DNA of 64,000 bases from Clostridiales bacterium. GTDB taxonomy: Bacteria; Bacillota; Clostridia; Oscillospirales; Acutalibacteraceae. Made by a program: the position numbers and the translations under genes. Below the pieces are notes generated by a model. It did not search any database, was not told where the DNA came from, and saw only the letters and a program-made list of their open reading frames with translations. The stretch lies in NCBI GenBank assembly GCA_012839345.1, contig DUNN01000013.1:62001-126000 (forward strand), written 5' to 3'. The stretch's first letter is position 1, and the number at the start of each line of letters is the position of its first letter. Shown in pieces: positions 8,717 to 16,449 of the stretch.

Positions 8717-9763
8717 ATGAAACGGTGGATTCGCCTGACGGCGGTGATTCTGGTACCTGTTTTTCTGTTCCTTTCCTGCTGTTCCTGTGGGACCCAGTCT
8801 GATGCGGGAAAGGTTCAGACCATTCGTATTGGGGTAACGGTTTACCGGAAAGACGATACGTTCGTTGCAAGCCTTTGTACTTATTTGGAACAGATTGCAA
8901 AGAAAAAAGAGAACGAGAGCGGCAAAAAAATAGTGCTCAATATTGTGGACGGCCAGTCCAGTCAAGCACTACAGAACGACCAGGTGGATCAGTTTATTTC
9001 ACGCAATTACGATGTAATCTGTGTGAACGAAGTGGACCGCACCGCGGCGGCTACCATTGTTAACAAGGTAAAGGCGGCGAAAATCCCCCTTATCTTCTTT
9101 AATCGAGAACCGGTGGAAGAGGATCTGCGAATGTGGGACCACGCGTATTACGTGGGCGCGGACGCCGCGCAGTCCGGCCGGCTGCAGGGCGAAATTGTAG
9201 TGGAAGCCTGGAAGAAGAACAAATCGCTGGATTTAAACGGGGACGGAAAGCTGCAGTATGTGATGTTGGAGGGTGAGCAGGAGCATCAGGATGCGCTGCT
9301 GCGCACAGAATATTCTATAAAAGCGATCACCGGGGCGGGCATCCATGTGGAAAAACTGGCGGACGACATTGCCAACTGGCAAAGGGCACAGGCGAACTCT
9401 AAAATGACGCAGTGGATTGAAAAATTCGGTTCCCGCATTGAAGTGGTGCTGGCAAACAACGACGACATGGCACTGGGTGCGATTGACGCGCTGAAGGCGA
9501 GCCACCTGGACCCCAAACCCATTGTGCTGGGCATTGATGCCACACAGGCCGGACTGAAGGCAGTGGACGACGGCAGCATGTACGGCACGGTGTTCAACGA
9601 CGCCCGCGCGCAGGCACAGGCGATTTTTGACCTTTCCTATTCCTATGCAACGGGATTTACCACATCCGGCGGGGCGAAACCGAGCGGGCGGTATGTCCGA
9701 ATTCCATACCGCGTGGTGACCCGTGAGAACTGCCAGGATATTCTGGACGAGATGAGGTCCTAG
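8717..9763 (+). CDS. Galactose-binding lipoprotein, MglB paralogue in sensor operon
   Basis: A 348-residue secreted lipoprotein: hydrophobic signal with Cys at 21, 22 and 24 forming the lipobox region. The mature part is a galactose/glucose-binding protein with a calcium loop (DLNGDGKLQ), sugar ligands His, Asp and Arg in EHQDALLR, Trp in DIANWQ, Asn in ANNDDMA, Asp in LGIDA and Asn in VFNDA. All match the mglB copy at the start of the window. The ATG at 8717 follows GGAGG by 6 bases; longer in-frame extensions upstream lack this signal. As the last gene after the kinase rather than next to the permease, it probably serves sensing or supplies the importer as a second binding protein. Confidence 0.88.
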   Translation: MKRWIRLTAVILVPVFLFLSCCSCGTQSDAGKVQTIRIGVTVYRKDDTFVASLCTYLEQIAKKKENESGKKIVLNIVDGQSSQALQNDQVDQFISRNYDVICVNEVDRTAAATIVNKVKAAKIPLIFFNREPVEEDLRMWDHAYYVGADAAQSGRLQGEIVVEAWKKNKSLDLNGDGKLQYVMLEGEQEHQDALLRTEYSIKAITGAGIHVEKLADDIANWQRAQANSKMTQWIEKFGSRIEVVLANNDDMALGAIDALKASHLDPKPIVLGIDATQAGLKAVDDGSMYGTVFNDARAQAQAIFDLSYSYATGFTTSGGAKPSGRYVRIPYRVVTRENCQDILDEMRS

Positions 9764-9845
9764 GGAGCTCAACTGTGCGGGCGAAAAAGGATAGGGATCC
9801 TTTACGCGAGGAGGAACACCGGTATTTCGAGTCGATAACAACTAC

Positions 9846-9890
9846 AAAAAAGCCTCCGAAAGGAATCGAGTCCTTCCGGAGGCTGCATTC
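9846..9890 (-). terminator. Terminator of the gal genes
   Basis: A 13-bp stem with one mismatch (arms 9852-9864 and 9871-9883) is followed, reading the minus strand, by TTTTTT. On the plus strand the same hairpin has only a weak T tract, so it mainly ends galE and may also help end the sensor operon. Confidence 0.8.
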
Positions 9891-9905
9891 TTATTGAGAG
9901 TAATA

Positions 9906-10904
9906 TTACTTTTGATTTTTAATGAAATTCCAGCTATCCCGGCACATTTCATCCAAATTGAGCTTCGCTTCCCAGCCGAGTTCGCGCTTTGCTTTGCTTA
10001 CGTCGGCATAGCATTCGGCAATATCACCCGGTCTGCGCGGGGCAAACTGATAATTGACTTTTGTGCCGCTGGCTCGCTCAAACGCGTGAACCACGTCAAG
10101 TACGCTGCTGCCTTTGCCGGTGCCCAGGTTGTACGCCTGCGCGCCCGCAATGGAGTCGAGCTTTTCCAGTGCTTTCAGGTGGCCGGTAGCCAGGTCACAT
10201 ACATGAATGTAGTCGCGCACGCCCGTGCCGTCCGGGGTCGGGTAATCGTTGCCGTAAACGCTCAGGCAGGGCAGCTTGCCGATTGCGACCTTCATGATAT
10301 AAGGCATCAGATTGTTCGGAATCCCGTTCGGATTTTCGCCGATCAGGCCGCTCTGGTGTGCCCCAATGGGATTGAAGTAGCGCAGAAGCGCAACTTTCCA
10401 GTCCTTTTCTGCAAAGCAGAGGTCTTTCAGAATGGTTTCGATCATCAGTTTTGTGGTGCCGTACGGGTTGGTGGTGGAAAGCGGCATGTCTTCCTGGAAC
10501 GGCACGGTGTTGTTCATGCCATAAACGGTTGCGGAAGAGCTGAACACCAGCTTTTTCACGCCGTAAGCTTTCATCAGCCGAAGCAGGTTAATGGTGCCGG
10601 TCAAGTTGTTGTGGTAGTATTCCAGCGGTTTGCCAACGGATTCGCCAACCGCTTTCAGTCCGGCAAAATGGATGACGGCGTCGATTTTGTTTTCTTGAAA
10701 GATTTTTTCAAATCCTTCATAGTCCAGCATGTCGCACTCATAAATTGGGAAGGTTTTTCCGGTGATTTTTTCCACCGCACGCAGTGCTTCGGGGGAAGAG
10801 TTGCTATAGTTATCCATTACAATGATGCCGTAGTTGTTGTTTAAAAGCTCAATGCAGGTATGCGAGCCAATATAGCCCGCGCCGCCGGTTACCAAAACGT
10901 TCAT
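9906..10904 (-). CDS. galE: UDP-glucose 4-epimerase
   Basis: Interconverts UDP-galactose and UDP-glucose using bound NAD, the last Leloir step; cytoplasmic. The N-terminal MNVLVTGGAGYIGSHTC is the nucleotide-binding Rossmann motif, SSSATVYG holds the catalytic Ser/Thr region, and YGTTKLMIE holds the catalytic Tyr-x3-Lys. The ATG at 10904 gives the canonical N-terminus and lies about 11 bases after AAAGG; the upstream ATG at 10916 abuts that same site and is unlikely. galT lies immediately upstream with a short gap, so the two are probably co-transcribed. Length of 332 is usual. Confidence 0.96.
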   Translation of the reverse strand: MNVLVTGGAGYIGSHTCIELLNNNYGIIVMDNYSNSSPEALRAVEKITGKTFPIYECDMLDYEGFEKIFQENKIDAVIHFAGLKAVGESVGKPLEYYHNNLTGTINLLRLMKAYGVKKLVFSSSATVYGMNNTVPFQEDMPLSTTNPYGTTKLMIETILKDLCFAEKDWKVALLRYFNPIGAHQSGLIGENPNGIPNNLMPYIMKVAIGKLPCLSVYGNDYPTPDGTGVRDYIHVCDLATGHLKALEKLDSIAGAQAYNLGTGKGSSVLDVVHAFERASGTKVNYQFAPRRPGDIAECYADVSKAKRELGWEAKLNLDEMCRDSWNFIKNQK

Positions 10905-10943
10905 GGTTGTGTCCATCCTTTCTCTGCAGGAATCCGGAACAGG

Positions 10944-11918
10944 TTATTTCCGGGATTTTTCCTGAAAACGTTTGTATGCCGCACGAAGTTCCTCAGCGGT
11001 TTCTTCGGGGCAGGTGGGGTTGCAGCTTGCCCATGCGCCTGTTTCACTGGAGGCATTAAACTTTTGCTTTTCCGCGCTGCGCATCGGCGGGAAAAACTCA
11101 ATGTGGAAGTGATAATCCTTAGAGTAATCGCCCATGTTGACCGGAGCATTGTGCATGCACATCATGTACGGGAATTTATAGCCGAACAGGCTATCGAGCA
11201 TTCCGGCCGTGTCGCGGACGGTAATGCCGAATGCGTCCTTTTCTGCTTCCGTAAAGTCGGTCATGTATGGAACATGGCGGTTCGGGAAGATATAAACGCC
11301 GTAGGGGTATTCCGTGAAGAACGGCAGAAATACCGTAAAGTATTCGTTTTTGAAGATAATGCGTTTGTCTTCCTTTAACTCGTTTTTCAGCATGTCGCAA
11401 AACAGGCAGGCGTGCTTATCTTCATAATACTCTTTTGCAGAATTAGTTTCAAGTTCCAGCTTTTTCGGAAGGAACGAATAGCCGTAAATCTGGCCGTGCG
11501 GGTGCGGCATGGTTACACCTACCACTTCTCCACGGTTTTCAAACGGGAAAACATACTTAATTTTTTCATCAGCGCGCATGACTTCAAAGCGCTCGCACCA
11601 AAGGTCTACCAGCTTACGCATATGGCTGTCGGAAAGCTCCGGCAGGGTTACGGTGTGGCCGGGGGAGTACAGAATAACTTCGCATTTTCCGTAGCTTGGG
11701 CGGACTTTGAAAAAGTCCGTTGCAACATCGTCCGGCTCCGGCGGATTCTGCGAAAGGGCGGGGAAGTCGTTGTCGTACTCCATCACTTCGTAATCCGGAA
11801 CTTTGCCGAAGCTCGGGCAGAACGGGCAGAAGTCCTTGGGCATCTGCGGTCTGCCCTGCCGGTTCGAAGCGATCATAATCCAGTCTTTAATTAATGGGTG
11901 CCATCTTAATTCAGCCAA
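10944..11918 (-). CDS. galT: Galactose-1-phosphate uridylyltransferase
   Basis: Transfers UMP from UDP-glucose to galactose-1-phosphate. It is the HIT-fold type: zinc-type cysteines in FCPFCPSFG near residue 32, the active-site HPHGQIYGYSF, and a second cluster LFCDML. The late HFHIEFFPP is a further family motif. The start is TTG at 11918 placed 8 bases after GGAGG; no ATG fits. At 324 residues it is near the usual size. About 215 bases separate it from galK upstream; I see no obvious terminator there, so a galK-galT-galE transcript is plausible. Confidence 0.95.
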   Translation of the reverse strand: MAELRWHPLIKDWIMIASNRQGRPQMPKDFCPFCPSFGKVPDYEVMEYDNDFPALSQNPPEPDDVATDFFKVRPSYGKCEVILYSPGHTVTLPELSDSHMRKLVDLWCERFEVMRADEKIKYVFPFENRGEVVGVTMPHPHGQIYGYSFLPKKLELETNSAKEYYEDKHACLFCDMLKNELKEDKRIIFKNEYFTVFLPFFTEYPYGVYIFPNRHVPYMTDFTEAEKDAFGITVRDTAGMLDSLFGYKFPYMMCMHNAPVNMGDYSKDYHFHIEFFPPMRSAEKQKFNASSETGAWASCNPTCPEETAEELRAAYKRFQEKSRK

Positions 11919-12132
11919 TGGTGAAACCTCCTGTATTTTTGCAATAAACCGTGAACAAGGAACCGTAAGCCATGCAAAACCGGGAACGAATAGGGCTCCC
12001 TTTTCACGAAGGAACCTTTTTCTTTCTCTGTCTAGAAAGACTTTGCGGGATGGAACACGGTAAGGTTACTATGATAGTGGGAAAGACTTTTGCTGCGATC
12101 TTACAGCCGCTTCCCTGCTCTTTGATTTTGCG

Positions 12133-13419
12133 TTAGATAATTTTAATGCCGCCGACCGGGCGGATGGAGAGGGTGTGGCAACTGCCTGCCCCGAGCACAG
12201 CCTCCATTTTTTCAACGAATTCCGGCAGATAATTCACCGGGACAAAGGTCTGTACCGTACCCGCAAAGCCGCCGCCGTGCACGCGGTAAGCGCCGCCAAC
12301 GGGCTTCAGCAGACGCTCGCACAGCGCCAATGTGAGGGAAACGCCCTGTTCCTGCACATGGGAGGGAGAAAAGACGTTTTGCAGATACATATAAGAAGAG
12401 TGCCCGCTTTCCACCACCAAATTTTTAAAGGTGGAAAAGTCGTTTGCTTTCAGTGCTTCTACTTCTTTGCCGACGCGGGCATTATCGCCGAAGTAATGCA
12501 TGGCGCGCAGAACACAGCGGTCACCCATCTTCTGGCGCAGCGCGCCGATCTGCGCGTAAAATTCGGTTTCGCTGACTTGGGAGAGAAGCTCTTTGCCAAA
12601 AAACGCTGCAACCTCTTTCATTTCTGCCGGAATGGCGGCATAGTCCGGGGTCAGGTCAGCGTGGTTGCCCCGGGTGTCAATAATGCAGAGTGCGTAGCCG
12701 CAGCTCGCAAAATCAAAGTCGATTTTTTCTACCTCGGGATGTTCCTGATCTCCAAAATCAATGGTAATAAAACCGCCAACGGAGCTTGCAGCCTGGTCCA
12801 TCAACCCGCAGGGTTTGCCGAAAAAGACGTTTTCGGCATATTTCCCGATTTGTGCCACCCGGACTGCGCTTTCTTTCGCACCGCAGAAAAGATGGTTTAC
12901 AATGGTTCCGATCAGAACCTCAAATGCGGCGGAGGACGAAAGCCCGGAACCGGAAAGCACACTCGACGTAGTGTAGGCGTCAAACCCTTCCATGGTGTAG
13001 CCCAGTTGCGTGAACTTTGCGAGGATGCCGCGAATCAGCGCAGCGGAATGGTTCTGTTCTTCTTCTTTCGGCTCCAGTTCGGCAATGTTCACCGAATCCA
13101 TGAGGTAACCCTCGGATTTAACATTGACCGTCGCGTTTTCGTTTTTGGAAACGATGGCGACGACGTCCAAATTTACGCTTGCTGCCAATACATGCCCGCC
13201 CTGATGGTCGGTGTGATTTCCGCCAACTTCCGTGCGGCCCGGCGCGCTGAATACCGCAACCTCGCGGTTGGCACCAAACTGCTCTTCAAACGCTTCCACC
13301 GCATGGATAAGCCGGGTGCGGTACGGTTCCAGCCCGTCAGCCCCGCAGACGTAAATGTGGGAAAGATCCGAGTCCAGTTTTCCGGATCGGATATACTCTT
13401 TTAATTGAGACGACAGCAT
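12133..13419 (-). CDS. galK: Galactokinase
   Basis: Phosphorylates galactose to galactose-1-phosphate with ATP, the Leloir entry step. GHMP-kinase motifs are clear: the galactokinase signature GRTEVGGNHTDHQGG, the ATP loop VLSGSGLSSSAAFEV and the C-terminal GGGFAGTVQTFV. The ATG at 13419 follows GGGGAGGAAG; an in-frame upstream ATG at 13449 has no such site. At 428 residues it is longer than E. coli GalK (382) but like other clostridial forms. It is first gene of the gal set and has a good promoter flanked by a 10-bp inverted repeat. Confidence 0.95.
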   Translation of the reverse strand: MLSSQLKEYIRSGKLDSDLSHIYVCGADGLEPYRTRLIHAVEAFEEQFGANREVAVFSAPGRTEVGGNHTDHQGGHVLAASVNLDVVAIVSKNENATVNVKSEGYLMDSVNIAELEPKEEEQNHSAALIRGILAKFTQLGYTMEGFDAYTTSSVLSGSGLSSSAAFEVLIGTIVNHLFCGAKESAVRVAQIGKYAENVFFGKPCGLMDQAASSVGGFITIDFGDQEHPEVEKIDFDFASCGYALCIIDTRGNHADLTPDYAAIPAEMKEVAAFFGKELLSQVSETEFYAQIGALRQKMGDRCVLRAMHYFGDNARVGKEVEALKANDFSTFKNLVVESGHSSYMYLQNVFSPSHVQEQGVSLTLALCERLLKPVGGAYRVHGGGFAGTVQTFVPVNYLPEFVEKMEAVLGAGSCHTLSIRPVGGIKII

Positions 13420-13441
13420 TTTACTTCCTCCCCTATCCTGT

Positions 13442-13534
13442 TGATACAAATTTGCCCGATACCGATTTGAATTATGTATTTTATGCTCTCATTCTATTCC
13501 CCATGAAGCGAGTTTGCAAGAAATATTTGTATCA
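13442..13534. repeat. Inverted repeat flanking the gal promoter (candidate operators)
   Basis: TGATACAAAT at 13442-13451 has a perfect reverse complement ATTTGTATCA at 13525-13534. One copy lies just upstream of the galK -35 box and the other in the untranslated leader, 83 bases apart. This layout would suit a regulator that binds both and loops the DNA, but each copy alone is only a half-site, so this is tentative. Confidence 0.4.
13491..13519 (-). promoter_or_regulatory. galK promoter
   Basis: On the minus strand TTGCAA (13514-13519), a 17-bp spacer and TAGAAT (13491-13496). It lies about 70 bases upstream of the galK start codon. Confidence 0.7.
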
Positions 13535-13539
13535 CTTTT

Positions 13540-13839
13540 ATTCAAAAATGTTGCATACATCAAAAGGCATGGGTTGTCTGCAGCAGGCGCCGCAACCCAC
13601 CTGTTCTGGGCTTGACGGCTTCGGATTATAAATGCAAAAATTTGCTCTTTTTATAAGACGGCTGCAAGATAACCGGCTGCTGGTTCGTATTAGAAGTGAT
13701 AGGAGGCGTTGTAATAGTGGATACACAGACCAATCTTCCGATTTTTCTCGGTACGGTCACCGACCCTTTGCAGTAAATCTTCCAGTTTCATCACGGCAGC
13801 GGACGAAATCCTCGCCCGCTGCTGCTTTCTGATCGGTAA
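13540..13839. other. Gene-free stretch between gal promoter and lacI-type gene
   Basis: No convincing gene. It holds a GGAGG site followed by a 19-codon GTG frame (13717-13776), too short and unsupported to call, and an 11-bp hairpin with one mismatch (13796-13822) without a good T tract. The rest is unremarkable and may be decayed coding sequence. Confidence 0.5.
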
Positions 13840-13864
13840 GAAAAATCCACCCTCTTTAGGTGGA
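13840..13864 (-). terminator. Terminator overlapping the end of the LacI-type gene
   Basis: TCCACC and GGTGGA pair around a 7-base loop and are followed on the minus strand by TTTTTC. The stop codon of the regulator (13856-13858) lies in the loop, so termination signal and gene end coincide. Confidence 0.7.
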
Positions 13865-14863
13865 ATCCCTTACAATCAAATTTGGCAGGGTAGTATAGGT
13901 CTGTACTTGCAGAGCTGGATTTTTAATTTTTCGAATCAGCATCGTCCCTGCCTGCAGGCCCATGTCATGAACATCAATGTCCACAATAGTCGGGGTGGGA
14001 TCGATCATTCGGGAAAGGGGAAAATCGTCAAAACAAATCAATGCAATGTCATCCGGTATTTTCAAATTGTGTGCATTAATAGATTTTACCACCCCTAGGG
14101 CAATGTTGCTGTTTTCACATATAATAGCTTCGGGACGGTCTTGTCCCTCCAGCAGTTCGCTGGTTAAAAGGAACCCGCTGATTTTTGTAGAATCTCCATA
14201 TTTAATAAAATCCGGAGCAATCGGCAGATTTCTCTCTTCTGCAACAGTGATAAAGCCTTTTAAACGCTGCGCTGAAATTTCATCACTTAGTTCGCCACCG
14301 ACAAATGCAATTTTTTTATAGCCGCGATCACAGAGGTGCTCCGCAGCTATTTGACCCGATAAATGATTGTTTGTATCAATCCAGCATACTTGGCTTTCAA
14401 AATTCGGTTTGCCGATGACCACATGAGGAAACTCTGATTTTATCAAAAGCAAAGCCAGGCTCTTTGTCGTTGCGGAACCGTGTACTACTATACCATCTGC
14501 GCTCTTTTGTGCAATGATTTGTTCTACAGCTATTGTTGCTTCATCTGCCTGCCGCACCCCAACAAAACTCAAATTATATTCTTTTTTAGCCAGGACTTCC
14601 TGAACACCGCACATGATTTCAAACATATGCGGGTTGGTGAACGCGGTATGTGGATCCAGCTTTGCTAAAAAAACAATATTGCGCGTTATCTTTTGCGCAA
14701 AATTGCGCGCCTGTGTGTTGGGATAGTAATGCATCTGTTCCATTACTTGCTTGACTCGCTGAACAGTAGCTTCAGAAATTGTGGGAGAGTGATTAATGAT
14801 TTTAGAAACGGTGGAAGGCGAGACTCCTGCTCTCAGGGCTACGTCCTTTATTGTAATAGACAT
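13856..14863 (-). CDS. LacI-family transcription regulator of the maltodextrin genes
   Basis: DNA-binding regulator with a classic LacI helix-turn-helix at residues 3-25 (TIKDVALRAGVSPSTVSKII) and hinge region, followed by a periplasmic-binding-like effector domain (about 60-330). Its ATG at 14863 follows GGGGTG. It is divergent from the maltodextrin binding-protein operon, and its own promoter lies within a large palindrome, so autorepression and control of the divergent operon by maltose or maltodextrins are likely (inference from layout). Length of 335 is usual. Confidence 0.9.
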   Translation of the reverse strand: MSITIKDVALRAGVSPSTVSKIINHSPTISEATVQRVKQVMEQMHYYPNTQARNFAQKITRNIVFLAKLDPHTAFTNPHMFEIMCGVQEVLAKKEYNLSFVGVRQADEATIAVEQIIAQKSADGIVVHGSATTKSLALLLIKSEFPHVVIGKPNFESQVCWIDTNNHLSGQIAAEHLCDRGYKKIAFVGGELSDEISAQRLKGFITVAEERNLPIAPDFIKYGDSTKISGFLLTSELLEGQDRPEAIICENSNIALGVVKSINAHNLKIPDDIALICFDDFPLSRMIDPTPTIVDIDVHDMGLQAGTMLIRKIKNPALQVQTYTTLPNLIVRDST

Positions 14864-14877
14864 TGTAACACCCCATT

Positions 14878-14936
14878 TTGAAATATTTAGGAAACCGGTA
14901 TACTGATATAGTACACCGGTTTCCTAAATATTTCAA
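14878..14936. promoter_or_regulatory. 59-bp palindromic operator region
   Basis: Arms of 22 bases (14878-14899 and 14915-14936) are perfect reverse complements; the pairing continues inward with one mismatch to a 5-base centre. Each arm carries GGAAACCGGT, the typical half-site look of LacI-family operators. The element sits between two divergent promoters and contains the regulator's -35 and -10 boxes. Confidence 0.85.
14908..14936 (-). promoter_or_regulatory. Promoter of the LacI-type gene
   Basis: Reading the minus strand, TTGAAA (14931-14936), 17-bp spacer and TACTAT (14908-14913), all inside the palindrome, so regulator binding there would block its own synthesis. Confidence 0.7.
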
Positions 14937-14956
14937 GCATTATCCACTAAAAAGTA

Positions 14957-14985
14957 TTGATTTATTAAATATATGTAGCTATAAT
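14957..14985 (+). promoter_or_regulatory. Promoter of the maltodextrin operon
   Basis: TTGATT (14957-14962), 17-bp spacer, TATAAT (14980-14985). The start of transcription would be near 14992, about 80 bases before the first gene. Confidence 0.8.
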
Positions 14986-15030
14986 AGTGTCAAATAAGGA
15001 AATTTAGGTTTTCCCATATGAAAAATTAAA

Positions 15031-15042
15031 GAAACCGATTTC
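15031..15042. promoter_or_regulatory. Second operator-like site in the maltodextrin leader
   Basis: GAAACCGATTTC is a compact LacI-family palindrome downstream of the start of transcription, sharing GAAACCG with the large palindrome. It also resembles a CcpA cre site with two differences, so it could serve catabolite repression instead. Confidence 0.5.
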
Positions 15043-15074
15043 CTGACTTTATAAATCATTGAGGAGGGATTCCT

Positions 15075-16331
15075 GTGAAAAGGGCAAAAAAAACATTGGC
15101 ATTCTTATTGGCAGCATGTATGGTCGGATCTTCACTGGCCGCCTGTCAGAGTCCTGATGACTCGGCACTTACGAAAAGTGCGTCGTCGTCAGCTCCTTCG
15201 GAGAATGCCCCAAAGGAACCTGTTACGATTACTATTTGGCACGAAACAGACGCTGCCGTTGCCAAAGCATTGCAATCTGAGCTGGACAAACTTGCGCCAG
15301 ATATTGTAGTAAAAGTGGAGCGCAAAGAAAAACTTGGTGATGCGTTGAAACTCGTTGGAAATGATCCCAGCAGTGCGCCGGATATGTACTTTTATGCACA
15401 TGATAAGTTAGGAACTTTCGCGCAGATGGGTATTCTTTCACCTGTTACCAACTACATTTCCAAGGATGATATGAAAGAATTGTTGCCAATGACTGTGAAT
15501 GCAGCAACTTTTAAAGACGAAATTTATCAGCTTCCTGTGTATTTTGAAACACAGATGTTTATGTACAATAAAAAACTGATGAAAGAACCGCCAAAGACAA
15601 CGGATGACCTTTTGAAGTACATGAAAGATAACACAAAAGGCGGTACATATGGTTTTGTAGAACAGCACAGCACACCATACTTCGCTTCTGCCTGGATGCA
15701 CGCCTATGGTGCTTCCATCATCAATGATAAAGCAGAACCGGGACTCAATTCTCAGCAGATGATCGATTCGATTATATATCATAAACAATTTGTTCCCTAT
15801 ATGCCGTCGGATGGTGAGTATAATACGGTAACTACCTTGTTCAAAGAGGGAAAAGCGCATGCAACCATCGGCGGGCCATGGTTGGTGCCAGAGGCGAAAG
15901 CCGCGAAAATTGATCTGGGGATAGCAGCCATGCCTATAGTAAATGCCACCGGAAAGCCGCTTACTCCATATTCCGGTGTACAGGGCGTTTGTGTGCTGAA
16001 AACAGCGAAAAGTAAGAAAGATGCTGTCACTGCAGTGCTGAAACAGCTGTTGAAGACTGATATCGGTATCTCGCTGGCAAAAACTGCAAACTGTGCCCCT
16101 GCAAATTCAAAGTGCTATGACAATGCGGATGTAAGTGGCAACGAAATGATTCAGGCTATGAAGACAACCGCTGAAGCCGTGGTTCCAATGCCTAATATTC
16201 CGGAAATGGATGTTATGTGGACGGTAACCGAGAGCATGCTTGCAAACATCAATAAGAATAACGCAAATATTAAGACAGAATGCGATAAAGCGCAGAAAGA
16301 TGCGCTGGATAAAATTGAAGCTATGAAATAA
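15075..16331 (+). CDS. Maltodextrin-type ABC importer binding lipoprotein
   Basis: Secreted lipoprotein with a signal peptide and lipobox LAAC (Cys at about residue 24), followed by a Ser/Pro linker and an extracellular solute-binding domain of family 1 (MalE type), 418 residues. It would capture oligosaccharides released from starch. The GTG at 15075 follows GAGGAGGG. It heads an operon with two permeases and two glycosidases of family GH13, which makes maltodextrins the likely ligand; the sequence alone does not prove it. A terminator-like hairpin follows the gene. Confidence 0.9.
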   Translation: MKRAKKTLAFLLAACMVGSSLAACQSPDDSALTKSASSSAPSENAPKEPVTITIWHETDAAVAKALQSELDKLAPDIVVKVERKEKLGDALKLVGNDPSSAPDMYFYAHDKLGTFAQMGILSPVTNYISKDDMKELLPMTVNAATFKDEIYQLPVYFETQMFMYNKKLMKEPPKTTDDLLKYMKDNTKGGTYGFVEQHSTPYFASAWMHAYGASIINDKAEPGLNSQQMIDSIIYHKQFVPYMPSDGEYNTVTTLFKEGKAHATIGGPWLVPEAKAAKIDLGIAAMPIVNATGKPLTPYSGVQGVCVLKTAKSKKDAVTAVLKQLLKTDIGISLAKTANCAPANSKCYDNADVSGNEMIQAMKTTAEAVVPMPNIPEMDVMWTVTESMLANINKNNANIKTECDKAQKDALDKIEAMK

Positions 16332-16394
16332 TAAACTTCAAATATGATAATTCTCTTAGGCTTTATTGGTTTGAATTAAATAAGGCCTTGTTAA

Positions 16395-16430
16395 GAGGCG
16401 ATGGCGCAGAAGGCTACATCGCCTCTTTTT
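16395..16430 (+). terminator. Attenuating terminator between binding protein and permease genes
   Basis: GAGGCGATG pairs perfectly with CATCGCCTC around a 13-base loop and is followed by TTTTT. Because permease genes follow at 16450 without a visible promoter, it probably acts as a partial terminator that keeps the binding protein more abundant than the membrane parts. Confidence 0.85.
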
Positions 16431-16449
16431 CGGAAAGACTGGTGAAGAC

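Noticed and set aside
9894-10844. 316-codon frame opposite galE
   Set aside because: Antisense shadow of galE.
12175-13404. 409-codon frame opposite galK
   Set aside because: Shadow of galK on the other strand, with no start signals or recognisable domains.
13717-13776. 19-codon GTG frame behind a GGAGG site
   Set aside because: Too short, no conserved features, and no structure or promoter making it a leader peptide; mentioned only within the gene-free stretch.
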